From: Clostridia bacterium
Lineage (GTDB): Bacteria; Bacillota; Clostridia; Christensenellales; Borkfalkiaceae
Direction of reading: 5' to 3'
Assembly: GCA_017504165.1 (NCBI GenBank)
Contig: JAFVRR010000006.1
Span: 186,001-250,000, forward strand
DNA length: 64,000 nucleotides
The notes under the pieces were generated by a model. The model ran no database searches, was not told the DNA's origin, and saw only the letters and a list, made by a program, of their open reading frames with translations. This document shows positions 26,331 to 35,508 of the stretch, piece by piece; position 1 is the first letter of the stretch; each line of letters starts with the position of its first letter. Both the position numbers and the translations under genes were made by a program.

Positions 26331-26405
26331 TTATTTTTCATAACTTTCTTTAATCTTTTCTGCGATTCTTCTTATAACTGGCACGACTACACTGTTGCCA
26401 ATCAT
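26331..26405 (-). pseudogene. 3' remnant of a DNA cytosine-5 methyltransferase
   Basis: A 24-codon frame starting MIGNSVVVPVIRRIAEKI. GNSV-V-P-V-IA is motif X, the last conserved motif of C5-cytosine methyltransferases, and the short tail is right for the C-terminus of one. The rest of the enzyme is missing; the DUF2075 gene now overlaps its first codon (ATGA). This marks a deletion or replacement junction. Confidence 0.75.
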
Positions 26406-28531
26406 ATCTCTTCAATTCCTAAACTCTTTAAATATTTATACGTGCCGTTATAGTATTCAGGTAAACGTGTGCTGTCTTCCCAGAAGCCACTAACTGTTTT
26501 ATTTCCATTGCCCTCAGGCACGCAAATTACCATACCAGCTCTTGCACGCGTCAATAAAACACGGTAAGCATTTAACATATACTTCATTAAGTCTTGCTTA
26601 CTTTCGCTAATTGGCATTTGCTCAACCCACTTTGTTTGACCGTTAAATCTGTAGAAACGCCACTCGCCGTTTTCATATCGCATATCTGCGTCCCAAAGCA
26701 AACAAGTATAATCAAGTTCTAATCCTTGAACTTGAATTTCTGTTGCGGCATCTTCAAGATAGTTGGATGCTCTTGTATCAATCTTATCTTCCAAGAACCA
26801 ATGAACGGCGTTTTCGTCTCCCGAAGGCAACACGTGAATACCCAACGGCTTAAATCTTGCCGATTCTTTTGTTATTAAAACACCTGTACGCTCCGTTCCC
26901 CTAACTTTATCGTGCAACCACCTTTTTGCCTTTTCCATATCCCTTGTAAGCACAATTGGATATTTGTCCTTAATTTCTTTATATAATTCTGCGGCAGTAG
27001 GCTCAAGCGCAAGCAATGCGTGAACAAACGCAGAGAGTTTTTCTGCTCTATAAGAACGTAAGGAAACTGCAAGGTGTAAATTATCAGAATATGTAACCTT
27101 ATTATTCTTTTCAAGCAGTTCGTTTACTTTACCTTCGGCATATTCTGCTTCCGTTAATTTCGACGAAATATAAACGTTCCAATGAAGGAATTTTTCATTA
27201 AGCGCGTAAATCCACTCAGAAATACCAGCTTCACCTGTGTTAATTTCTTGACCGCCGCCAACAAGACAAATAATCGTTGCCCAGTCCTCACGTTGGTCAA
27301 GCGACCAAATCAAAAACGCCGCCTCTGACATAGGGAAATTAGGTACTTTTAGTTTATTACCGTACGTTCCGCCTCTTTTAAGATAATCGGCAAGTCTTTT
27401 ATGCGTCCAAGAACGTTGTGCTTCGTCAAAAATTGCAACGTGTTCGACCTCGCCGTAACCAGACTCTGCAAGTTTTACAGCTTTTTCTTCATCTATCTCT
27501 AAAACACCGTTTTCAACAGGATTCTTGATTTTTGCAAGCATATTATCACGATAACGGTGGATTATTTGAATAAACTTGCCAACTTCTCTACGCGAATCTG
27601 AAAGTTTTTTACTTTCGTTTCTATCGCGACATTTTTGATAATTATCTTTTGCAAGCGCTTCCGTCAAAACTGCAACCAACGGCCCGTTACCTGAAAGGTA
27701 AACCGCGCCTTCGTCATCAATAGGCTTGTCTTGTCCTTGATAAGTTTGTCTTACGGCAACATCAAGCCCGACAAGCGTTTTACCAGCGCCGGGAACACCA
27801 GTTACAAAGCAAATACTTTTTTCTCTATTTGCTTTACTCTTTTGTATTACGTCAAGAATATATGCAATCGTTGCATCAGTAGAAACCTTGTCCGCCTCGT
27901 GTCTTGTAATATCTTCTACCGAGTGGCTTTCATAAAGCGTTTTTGCCGCTTCAATAATCGTAGGCGTAGGCGCATACGGACTAATAATCCAATCTGGATT
28001 TACTTCAGGTTCGTTTGGATACTTCTCTAAGATTTTTGATATTAAATTTGAAACCCCGCTTTCGCCCGTTACAAGAGGATTAACTACTCTATCATCATAA
28101 ATAGACATTTTAATATCGGTCGAAGAATTACGATAATTTGTTGCAACTAAAATAGGAACAATAAGATTGTCCTGACTAAATTTATGGAAGTTTTTAAGGT
28201 CTAATGCATAGTCAAGAACTTGGTCAATATCTGCCTCTAATATCTTTGATTCGCCAACCTTGAATTCAACGCAAAAAACTATGCCTTCGAGAAGCAAAAC
28301 CACGTCAATTCTCTTACCAAGACGCGGAATATCATATTCAAATATAACTTGTCCGTTTTTATCCTCATAATTTGATAAAACGCCCTTTATTATAGATATT
28401 TCTGATTTCCACGCTTCTCTTGTGGTAGTAAGCGCATCGCCGTGATAATTATCACACAACGCACCAAATATTGAATTTTCATCAGTGTTAATGAATTTTT
28501 CAAAACTGCTGTTATATAAACAACGACTCAT
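26402..28531 (-). CDS. Nuclease-helicase of the DUF2075 (Schlafen-like) family
   Basis: A 709-residue protein. The N-terminal 130 residues look like a PD-(D/E)XK nuclease: RIDVVLLLEGIVFCVEFKVG supplies D, E and K in order. Residues about 235-690 are a DUF2075 superfamily 1 helicase with Walker A GVPGAGKT near 240, Walker B VAIFDEAQR near 365 and a C-terminal RVLLTRARAG motif. Such proteins occur in defence islands, but the mechanism is not settled. No good Shine-Dalgarno site lies close to the ATG. The 5' end of the gene is duplicated at 31300-31365. Confidence 0.8.
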   Translation of the reverse strand: MSRCLYNSSFEKFINTDENSIFGALCDNYHGDALTTTREAWKSEISIIKGVLSNYEDKNGQVIFEYDIPRLGKRIDVVLLLEGIVFCVEFKVGESKILEADIDQVLDYALDLKNFHKFSQDNLIVPILVATNYRNSSTDIKMSIYDDRVVNPLVTGESGVSNLISKILEKYPNEPEVNPDWIISPYAPTPTIIEAAKTLYESHSVEDITRHEADKVSTDATIAYILDVIQKSKANREKSICFVTGVPGAGKTLVGLDVAVRQTYQGQDKPIDDEGAVYLSGNGPLVAVLTEALAKDNYQKCRDRNESKKLSDSRREVGKFIQIIHRYRDNMLAKIKNPVENGVLEIDEEKAVKLAESGYGEVEHVAIFDEAQRSWTHKRLADYLKRGGTYGNKLKVPNFPMSEAAFLIWSLDQREDWATIICLVGGGQEINTGEAGISEWIYALNEKFLHWNVYISSKLTEAEYAEGKVNELLEKNNKVTYSDNLHLAVSLRSYRAEKLSAFVHALLALEPTAAELYKEIKDKYPIVLTRDMEKAKRWLHDKVRGTERTGVLITKESARFKPLGIHVLPSGDENAVHWFLEDKIDTRASNYLEDAATEIQVQGLELDYTCLLWDADMRYENGEWRFYRFNGQTKWVEQMPISESKQDLMKYMLNAYRVLLTRARAGMVICVPEGNGNKTVSGFWEDSTRLPEYYNGTYKYLKSLGIEEI

Positions 28532-28667
28532 AACAAATAACTATTTTCTCCTCGTTTTGCTAAAATCGTTTTGATTTTAGCACAGTAAATATGACAATTT
28601 CCGTCATATAAAATTTATTTTTAGTAAATGCTTTTTTCTTTACTGATCTTTATGTCTCTTAAATCGA

Positions 28668-29684
28668 CTAATACAACCATTCAATACTATTAAGCTGTTC
28701 AATGTAGTATTTTCCTTGAGTCCGGTCTATCATATTAATAAAATATGCTAATCCATATAAATGCTCCTTGTATGCCGAACGATTTATGTTTTCATGAGCC
28801 ATATGATCTTGAATTCCATATCTTTTAATGAAATATATGGCTTTATCTAACTCGTTAAATATTTGTTTATTTGCTTTTACTCTAGAATTAACAATCAATC
28901 CAGTAACAACTTGACGCTGATTCTTAAATTGAATTCTAAACTTTTTGTCATTGATGCTATAACCCTCTTCATTTATAATTCGTTTAATTAATTTTATATA
29001 TTTTAGAATTAGTTTATCCCCAGAAAATGTTATATCATCGGCATATCTTGTATATGCGGCTCCACCAGAAATAGCTAGGCTTGACAAGCGTTTATCCAAC
29101 TTTAAATTAACAAGATTTGATATTGCAGGACTTGTAGGAGCCCCTTGCGGAAGTACGTTTTCAGCATTGGTGCACAGCCGGGTTAATAGATGACAAACTT
29201 CTTTGGTATAGCCCATATAATTAAACATTCTAAATACACTTGAGTATTTTATGCTTGGGAAAAAGTTGTTAATATCTATATTTATCAATACTTCTTTACT
29301 ACAATGCGGCAAAGCATTATCAACAATGTTAGTCCCCTTTTTAAACCCCTTTGCATATTCCGAAACGTTAAAATTATCTAAAATCTTTTCTTTTATCCAA
29401 CATTGTATTTTCTCAAGCTTTTCATTAGGCGCTTCAATTTTTCTATATCCACCATTTTTTTTAGGAATATAAAATGTTTTATATAATAAACTCCTTTCAT
29501 GTCCAAAAAATTTATTTTGCTCGTCACGAGGTATGTCAAATAATTTCCTTAAATGCCTTAAGTTATAAATAATAGGAACATTATTCATATGAAGCCGCTC
29601 GATATATTCAGTTAGCAACTTTTTTTGACATTCGTCGATTATACCTTTGTCAAAAGCCATACTGATATTAATAAAATCGTCCAT
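28668..29684 (-). CDS. Retron reverse transcriptase
   Basis: A 338-residue RT with the marks of retron enzymes: NALPH (123-127) matching NAxxH of region X, INIDINNFFPSI (134-145), LPQGAPTSPAISNL, the catalytic YADD (214-217), and VTG (260-262) of region Y, which contacts the msr RNA. It would copy part of the adjacent ncRNA into msDNA joined by a 2',5' bond. The ncRNA gene lies immediately upstream (a2 ends nine bases before the ATG). There is no strong ribosome-binding site. With the effector at 29963 it forms a three-part anti-phage system. Confidence 0.93.
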   Translation of the reverse strand: MDDFINISMAFDKGIIDECQKKLLTEYIERLHMNNVPIIYNLRHLRKLFDIPRDEQNKFFGHERSLLYKTFYIPKKNGGYRKIEAPNEKLEKIQCWIKEKILDNFNVSEYAKGFKKGTNIVDNALPHCSKEVLINIDINNFFPSIKYSSVFRMFNYMGYTKEVCHLLTRLCTNAENVLPQGAPTSPAISNLVNLKLDKRLSSLAISGGAAYTRYADDITFSGDKLILKYIKLIKRIINEEGYSINDKKFRIQFKNQRQVVTGLIVNSRVKANKQIFNELDKAIYFIKRYGIQDHMAHENINRSAYKEHLYGLAYFINMIDRTQGKYYIEQLNSIEWLY

Positions 29685-29692
29685 ATATGTAA

Positions 29693-29961
29693 AACAATAT
29701 CAACACCTACTTTATCTTTAAATTTTATATTGGTTTGGCAATGCCATAACTTCAAATGGTGAGCAAGCGTGGAAGCACAAATATTTTGCGATTGGTTTAC
29801 CAACGCAAAATTTGTGCCCACCGCCACTATTTGATATGTTATTTACGATAGGAATGTATTCCTTGAGGAAATAACATAACAAACGCTTGCGTTTGTGAAC
29901 AAAGTACCTTTGTTAATAAGAAAAACTACTCGTTTTTCGATTTCTAGGTGTTGATATTGTT
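29693..29961 (-). ncRNA. Retron ncRNA (msr-msd)
   Basis: A perfect 17-bp inverted pair, a1 (29945-29961) and a2 (29693-29709), closes a 269-base region between effector and RT. In RNA order it holds small hairpins (GAAAAAC/GTTTTTC, AACAAAG/CTTTGTT, CAAACGC/GCGTTTG), a larger one around ATGTTATTT/AAATAACAT, then a long msd-like stem (about 29769-29822) topped by TTGG/CCAA. A G just after the conserved end of a1 (29944) could be the branching residue. a1 starts two bases after the effector stop codon. Confidence 0.92.
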
Positions 29962-29962
29962 A

Positions 29963-31210
29963 TTACCCTCCTTTCTTTGAATATCCTTGAAATTTTTCTT
30001 CAAAATCACAAGGTAAATAATTCGTATTTCTTATGTCTAAATTTTTTTCTTCTATTACTTCATTTATAAAATCTTGAAAATAATCCTTGTATTTTCTTTT
30101 TTTTATTTGTGCCCAAAATTTTTCCGTTTCAACAAATCGAGAATTTTTAACTTCTATATATTCCTTATCTAAAACGTAGTCTAATTTTATATTCAATTGT
30201 TCTGGGGTAAGATTAAATCTTCTACATGCATCCCTAAAATCAAAAGTTGTTTTTTTTCTTGCGCAATATCCAACAAATAACAAATTTTGATACGAATCAA
30301 TATTGTCTTTCCATAAACGTGTTTTTTTTGCTTTTTCCTGCAACTTTCTATTTTTAATCATTGCACCAAGACCTGTTGTCTCTTCAAAACATCTATCAAA
30401 TAATGATTTATAATTACTATTGCCTTTCCAAAATATCCCCAATGTATCATTTGGCGTATCTCTATTAATCGAAACCAATGATTGTATGTTTTCATATCCA
30501 AACTTATGGTTTTCATCATTAAATTTCTTGGCCCAAAGTTTATTATATAACGCAATTTTTTCAATCAACGCTTGCTTTGAATAATAATTTCCTTCCTTGA
30601 AAAATTTATCTCCTGTTTTATAATAATATAGATGCAATTCTATATTATTATCTATAGCATAACTATTAAGAGCAAGCTGGCCCGATTTCGTTAGATATAA
30701 GCACATAATGTGTAATGGTTTTTCTTTTAGTTTTGGAAACTGTTCATATAGACTGTCTAAATATGAAATAATTGTATTTGCCGATCCAATATAATCATCA
30801 ACAAAAGTAACCATTTTAAACAAATCAAAATCCGATTCATAACAACGAATGTCATGCTTACAGCATCCTTTTAAATCATTAATTTTCCAAAAATTCACAA
30901 AAAAATCATCCGAATTCGATACCTTCGACTCCTCTTTTTGCATCTTAAATATAAAAGTACGGTTTTTCCAATTTTTATTGTCATTATTAAATTTATAAAA
31001 CACATATTTAATACCATAATTGTATTCTGCCGCTCTAAAATATGAATATCTCTTCAAACATTCTAGTAGAAACTCCTTCTCCTCCTCATCAAATTGTGAT
31101 AACCATACATCAACTTGATGTTCAAAATCGGTTCCTTCTCTATCATCAAACCACTTCTTAATAAATTTATATTTACCCTTATACGGGTGTTTGTAAAATT
31201 TTTTATACAT
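29963..31210 (-). CDS. Retron effector: phosphoribosyltransferase-like protein with C-terminal winged helix
   Basis: A 415-residue protein. FVDDYIGSANTI (136-147) matches the PRPP-binding loop of phosphoribosyltransferases, and NDTLGIFWKG near 254-263 is a further family motif. Residues about 305-362 read as a winged helix (TTFDFRDACRRFNLTPEQL, then a beta hairpin). PRTase-like effectors are known for one retron class (type III in the published classification, as I recall it). Direct linkage to the ncRNA and RT makes it the toxic arm, likely held in check by RT-msDNA. Confidence 0.82.
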   Translation of the reverse strand: MYKKFYKHPYKGKYKFIKKWFDDREGTDFEHQVDVWLSQFDEEEKEFLLECLKRYSYFRAAEYNYGIKYVFYKFNNDNKNWKNRTFIFKMQKEESKVSNSDDFFVNFWKINDLKGCCKHDIRCYESDFDLFKMVTFVDDYIGSANTIISYLDSLYEQFPKLKEKPLHIMCLYLTKSGQLALNSYAIDNNIELHLYYYKTGDKFFKEGNYYSKQALIEKIALYNKLWAKKFNDENHKFGYENIQSLVSINRDTPNDTLGIFWKGNSNYKSLFDRCFEETTGLGAMIKNRKLQEKAKKTRLWKDNIDSYQNLLFVGYCARKKTTFDFRDACRRFNLTPEQLNIKLDYVLDKEYIEVKNSRFVETEKFWAQIKKRKYKDYFQDFINEVIEEKNLDIRNTNYLPCDFEEKFQGYSKKGG

Positions 31211-31299
31211 ATTTTATATATCCACAAGTGTGTTTTATGTGGTGCTATCCTTTTTACTCTCCAACACACGAAACTATCAATTCAATTACTTCTCACATC

Positions 31300-31365
31300 G
31301 TGCCTAATATTGAATTTTCATCAGCATCAATGAATTTCTCAAAACTACTGTTATATAAAACAACT
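31300..31365 (-). pseudogene. Duplicated 5' fragment of the DUF2075 gene
   Basis: The minus strand reads LYNSSFEKFIDADENSILG, matching residues 5-23 of the DUF2075 protein at 28531, and the DNA is close to 90% identical by eye over about 65 bases to 28463-28527. The frame then stops. The retron unit is therefore bracketed by two copies of the DUF2075 gene start. Confidence 0.8.
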
Positions 31366-31390
31366 AATAATAGATTGTGCTTGTATTCAA

Positions 31391-31624
31391 CTAAATTTTT
31401 TTATTTGTTAAAATTTGTTCTTCTTTTTCTGTTGCGTCAACAACGTCGCCAATGTTGCATTCAAGCACTTTGCAAATGCTAAGTATAACGTCTAAAGATA
31501 CGTTTTCGTTTTTACTCATCTTTGCGAGTGTGGACGTAGACATACCGGTTTTCATACGTAAATCGGTCTTTGTCATACCTTTATCAATAAGTAATTTCCA
31601 TAGTTTATTATAATTTGCTGCCAT
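31391..31624 (-). CDS. XRE-family HTH regulator
   Basis: A 77-residue protein with a single helix-turn-helix (MTKTDLRMKTGMSTSTLAKMS, about 17-37) and a CKVLECNIGDVVD tail, the layout of small Cro/C1-type regulators that control restriction-modification and other defence cassettes in Bacillota. AGGGG precedes the ATG. It is first in the island reading on the minus strand and probably once drove the DUF2075/methyltransferase/EVE-HNH unit directly. Confidence 0.85.
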   Translation of the reverse strand: MAANYNKLWKLLIDKGMTKTDLRMKTGMSTSTLAKMSKNENVSLDVILSICKVLECNIGDVVDATEKEEQILTNKKI

Positions 31625-31804
31625 AAAAATACCCCTTGGTATAATAATTGAACTTATTATACCATTTTCTCATAAAAAAATCAATAGATATATTCGACTT
31701 TTCAAATAAAAGATTTGAATTTAAGCATAGAAAAAGTCGGTGGTTTTAGCCACCGACTTACCTGTTTTATCGTCGTTTTTAATTACGTCTTCAAGTAGAG
31801 TTTT

Positions 31805-33493
31805 TTATTTTTCCATGCCACAGGTGTAGCATTGTTTGGATAGCATTTCTTCGTTTTTGATACTGCTATATAATCTAAAACCACCTGCAAAGTTGTAGGC
31901 ATCAAAGCCGTTTTGCATTAAAATGCGTGTTGCAAGATAACTGCGCAAACCACTTTGGCACATAACGTAGATTTTTTTAGTTTTATCAAGTTCGCCTAAA
32001 CGCTCTCTTAAATCATCAAGTGGAATATTGATAAACCCGTCCGCACGCCCACGCATGTATTCAAAAGGTGTGCGAGTATCAAGTAAAATCACGTCCTTTC
32101 TTTCTCTTAAAGACGGAATATCTTCATAATAAAACTGCTTAACTATGCCGTTTTTGATATTTTCAACAACGAAACCTGCCATATTTACGGGGTCTTTAGC
32201 AGAAGAATAAGGTGGAGCGTACGCAAGGTCTAAATCTTTTAATTCATTGGCTTTCATCCCCGCCCTAACCGCCGTTGCAATAACGTCAATGCGTTTATCA
32301 ACACCGTCGTAGCCAACGATTTGCGCACCTAAAATTTTATAAGTTACTTTTTCAAAAATAAGTTTAACTGTCATTGCAGTAGCATTTGGATAATAGCCGG
32401 CGTGTGAGTTTTGCGTTAAAATAACTTTTTCGTATTCAATGCCGTTTGCTTTTGCTTGCTGTTCGTTAATACCTGTCGTTGCAACAGTCATATCAAAAAG
32501 TTTAATAACCGAAGAGCCTTGCGTGCCTTTATATTCACTATTTAACCCACAAATATTATCGGCAACTATTCGCCCTTGCTTGTTAGCAGGTCCTGCAAGC
32601 GAAATTACCGAATCTTTATCGGTTATAAAATGTTTAACTTGAACTGCATCCCCTACTGCATAAATATCGGGAATTGAAGTTTCCATTTTGGCGTTGACTT
32701 TAATTGCACCTTTTACGCCAAGTTCTAAACCTATCTTTTTAGCAAGCGTGTTTTCGGGCGTAACGCCAACTGCAAGCACAACCATATCAGCGCTTATATT
32801 TGAGCCGTTATCAAGGTCAAGCGAAACTTTCTCGCCTGTAATACTCATTTTGTTTGTGTTAACGTTTAGTAACAATTGTACGCCGTGGTGACGGAAGTTT
32901 GCATGGATAAACGACGCCATATCACAGTCAACCGTCGGCAAAAGATGGTTAGAGCGTTGCACGATAGTGGTTTTAATGCCGAGCTGAGCAAGGTTTTCTG
33001 CCATTTCAAGACCGATAAAGCCCCCGCCTATAACAACTGCCGTTTTAGGCTGTTTTTGCTCTACAAAGCCACGAATTTTAAGCGTATCTTCTACCGTGCG
33101 AAGTGTAAAAGTGCTTCCGTTTTCAGTATAGAAATCGGGCAAAATCGGTTTTGCACCGGGTGATAAAATGAGTTTATCGTAGGTTTCGGTAAAACTCGTT
33201 CCTGTTTTTAGGTCTGTTACGTGGACAGTTTTATTTTGCTCGTCAATATAGGTTACTTCGTGATTAACTTTTGCAATAATTCTAAAACGGCGGAAGAAAC
33301 TTTCGGGAGTTTGAAGTGTCAAATCTTCCTTATCTTCAATAACGCCACCGATATAATACGGCAAACCACAGTTTGCGTATGAAATAAAGCCCGAACGCTC
33401 AAAAATAATAATTTCTGCGTGTTCATTGAGTCTTCTTATTCTTGCTGCGGCAGTTGCACCACCTGCAACCCCACCCACGATTACGATTTTCAT
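31805..33493 (-). CDS. CoA-disulfide reductase with C-terminal rhodanese domain
   Basis: A 562-residue FAD/NAD(P)H oxidoreductase. FAD motif VIVGGVAGGATAAARIRR at the N-terminus, the redox cysteine in SYANCGLPYY (C42), NAD motif VVIGGGFIGLEMAENL near 152 and a second FAD motif IYAVGDA near 270. The last 100 residues are a rhodanese with active-site loop CQSGLRS (C512), followed by a CYTC pair (555-558). Fusions of this type reduce CoA disulfides, persulfides or polysulfide. It has its own promoter in a repeated terminator-promoter module. Confidence 0.92.
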   Translation of the reverse strand: MKIVIVGGVAGGATAAARIRRLNEHAEIIIFERSGFISYANCGLPYYIGGVIEDKEDLTLQTPESFFRRFRIIAKVNHEVTYIDEQNKTVHVTDLKTGTSFTETYDKLILSPGAKPILPDFYTENGSTFTLRTVEDTLKIRGFVEQKQPKTAVVIGGGFIGLEMAENLAQLGIKTTIVQRSNHLLPTVDCDMASFIHANFRHHGVQLLLNVNTNKMSITGEKVSLDLDNGSNISADMVVLAVGVTPENTLAKKIGLELGVKGAIKVNAKMETSIPDIYAVGDAVQVKHFITDKDSVISLAGPANKQGRIVADNICGLNSEYKGTQGSSVIKLFDMTVATTGINEQQAKANGIEYEKVILTQNSHAGYYPNATAMTVKLIFEKVTYKILGAQIVGYDGVDKRIDVIATAVRAGMKANELKDLDLAYAPPYSSAKDPVNMAGFVVENIKNGIVKQFYYEDIPSLRERKDVILLDTRTPFEYMRGRADGFINIPLDDLRERLGELDKTKKIYVMCQSGLRSYLATRILMQNGFDAYNFAGGFRLYSSIKNEEMLSKQCYTCGMEK

Positions 33494-33514
33494 AACTCAT
33501 ATCTCCTTTATTAT

Positions 33515-33616
33515 ATTATACCTTTTTTTGTTACAATTTTCAATTGTTTTTAGTATTGCCTTTAAAAATAAAAATCTTTACTTTCAAAAGCCGATTTTAG
33601 CCAAAAAAGTAAAGAT
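33515..33616 (-). repeat. Terminator-promoter module, copy 1
   Basis: Contains, on the minus strand, a hairpin with arms 33606-33616 and 33574-33584 followed by a U-rich tail (terminator of the Thg1-like gene), and then TTGAAA-N17-TATAAT (33515-33543), the promoter of the CoA-disulfide reductase gene. The same arrangement with high similarity recurs at 44762-44862. Confidence 0.8.
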
Positions 33617-33648
33617 TTTAAGTGTTTTGTTCGTTTATAAGTAAAGAT

Positions 33649-34311
33649 TTAGTCTATATTAAAAAATTCGTTTTGTGGTTTCTTTTGAAATTTCTTCGAA
33701 GAAAAATCTACAGACCTAATACTCCAATCGTCTTCTTTTGTAATGAGAAAGCCAAACTTTTCCCAATTTTTTTTGTTGTTCCACTGCTCGTGACGATCAT
33801 GTATCATTTTTCCACAAGCATGTAAACGCCATTTCATATATGGATCAATCAATTCTTTGGGTAAATTATATACCTTACATGCAAAAACACAATTTTGCAT
33901 TAAATCACTAAACTGTGTTTTATTTAATTTTTGCAGTTCATTAAAAAACAAAATTGTCGTTTGACTTGAAATACACGAACATAATTTTTGTATTCTATTA
34001 TGATAATTTGTTTTTATATCTACGCCATCCAATATAATAGAAATTTCATCCCCATAAACATAAGAAATACGTGCACTAGAAAACTTATCGCATAACAATT
34101 TTGCAACATTTGCTAATGCTCTTACAACTTGCTTTTTATCGTCATTTGAATATTTTTTATAATAATTACCAGTGAATTTTACACCATCTAAATGAATTAC
34201 AATATACTCGTCCGAACGCAACCGTACATCACTTTCTCTAATATATGATTCAAATTTAATTCCTTCTCTAATATAATCAGCTTGAGTTATTCTCTTTTGT
34301 GAATCTTTCAT
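33649..34311 (-). CDS. Thg1-like 3'-5' polymerase (tRNA-His guanylyltransferase family)
   Basis: A 220-residue protein with the family's metal ligands: IHLDGVKFTGNYY (D42) and YVYGDEISI (D88, E89). Thg1 adds nucleotides in the 3'-5' direction; bacterial Thg1-like proteins repair 5'-truncated tRNAs by templated addition. They are rare and patchy in bacteria. AAGGAG for this gene lies in the end of the RNase III gene, 12 bases upstream, so the two are one operon. The role could be RNA repair after nucleolytic damage. Confidence 0.85.
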   Translation of the reverse strand: MKDSQKRITQADYIREGIKFESYIRESDVRLRSDEYIVIHLDGVKFTGNYYKKYSNDDKKQVVRALANVAKLLCDKFSSARISYVYGDEISIILDGVDIKTNYHNRIQKLCSCISSQTTILFFNELQKLNKTQFSDLMQNCVFACKVYNLPKELIDPYMKWRLHACGKMIHDRHEQWNNKKNWEKFGFLITKEDDWSIRSVDFSSKKFQKKPQNEFFNID

Positions 34312-34323
34312 ATTATTTACTCC

Positions 34324-35295
34324 TTACTTTACTAACCCTAAATAATCTAACATGTTATATGCTGCGTCTTTTTTAGCTTCTTTTACCCTTTCGCCCTTTC
34401 CTTCCGTGTGTCTACCATTAAGAGTACAACGAACTGTAAATTCATGACTATTGTCATCAAACACTACATCCTTTATTGTCTTATATTCGGGTTTAGGGAT
34501 ATCTTTATTTTGACAATACTCTTGCAACATATTTATTGCGTTTTCAAATGATATATCTACACTAGCAAAAGATGATTCTATATCTTCTAATTTTAGATAA
34601 ACTATCTCAGCAGCTGCCTTTTCAGCTTCTTTTCTATTGTTTCCCCAACCTTCTTCTTTAACATTTTGTTCCCTAACATAGCAGGTTGAAATAAAACCAT
34701 CTTGAGTTTGATAAGTATTATATACTGGTTTACTATAACCATACTTATCACACCACTCTTGAACTAAATTTTTATAACTAATTTTAATCTTTCCGTCATA
34801 CTCGTCTAATTCACTTTCAATTTCTAATAAAGGAAGGACAATTTTTTTAGTTTTATTTAGGTTTCTACCCACATCTAAATAAATAGCACCAACAATGCTT
34901 TCAAATAAGTCCTCTAATACTGAAATACTATTTTCAATTCCTTGTTTCTCATCTCCTATACTCATTCTTAAAAATTGATGCAAATCAAGTTTTCTCATTT
35001 TTTTTGCTAAAAAACTTTTATTAACCATGAAACTTCTTATTGACGAAAAATCACCTTCATTTAAGCAACTGTATAATCCACTACCATCTTTGCCTGTATA
35101 TCTATCCAGTAGATTATCAACAACAAGCAATGATAATACTGAATCACCTACGAATTCCATTACTTCATTGCTTTGTTCTTCAGGGTGTTCATAATGATAT
35201 GACGACCTTGTAAATGCTTGAGATATCAATTGTTTATCTTTGAATTGATATCCGATTGTTTGCTCAATTGTTGCTAATGCTTCTTTTTTTAACAT
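34324..35295 (-). CDS. RNase III with two double-stranded RNA-binding domains
   Basis: A 323-residue protein, about 90 longer than usual bacterial RNase III. The nuclease domain has NEVMEFVGDSVL (E47, D51) and LEDLFESIVGAIYLD (D129, E132), so catalytic residues are kept. A first dsRBD spans about 173-237 and a second about 251-320 (GERVKEAKKDAAYNMLDYL). The start at 35295 has GAAGGAG before it; a longer frame to 35367 lies inside the structured leader. It is co-transcribed with a Thg1-like gene in an accessory region, so it is probably not the housekeeping rnc. Confidence 0.88.
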   Translation of the reverse strand: MLKKEALATIEQTIGYQFKDKQLISQAFTRSSYHYEHPEEQSNEVMEFVGDSVLSLLVVDNLLDRYTGKDGSGLYSCLNEGDFSSIRSFMVNKSFLAKKMRKLDLHQFLRMSIGDEKQGIENSISVLEDLFESIVGAIYLDVGRNLNKTKKIVLPLLEIESELDEYDGKIKISYKNLVQEWCDKYGYSKPVYNTYQTQDGFISTCYVREQNVKEEGWGNNRKEAEKAAAEIVYLKLEDIESSFASVDISFENAINMLQEYCQNKDIPKPEYKTIKDVVFDDNSHEFTVRCTLNGRHTEGKGERVKEAKKDAAYNMLDYLGLVK

Positions 35296-35504
35296 AAATA
35301 CTCCTTCGGGAAAAAGAAAAATCCCTTGCTTTATTCTTGCAAAGGATATAAAAATAGCCCACAACAAAAGAGAAACCTCCCCTAGTGAGCAAACAATACA
35401 TAAATTAAATTTTATATATTTGGCTTATTACAAACGCTATTTATTTCTAAATAGAAAGTGTATTAAACAAAATACATATAACGTAAGTTATGTATCCTTT
35501 GCAA
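35296..35504 (-). ncRNA. Structured 5' leader of the RNase III-Thg1 operon
   Basis: From the predicted start near 35502 the RNA begins with GCAAAGGATA, which pairs perfectly over 12 bp (35493-35504) with 35337-35348 near the gene. Inside are ACATAAC/GTTATATGT and CTATTTA-GAAA-TAAATAG hairpins. The same 3' arm can instead pair over 9 bp with 35322-35330. This offers two exclusive folds just before the ribosome-binding site. Confidence 0.6.
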
Positions 35505-35508
35505 TTCC

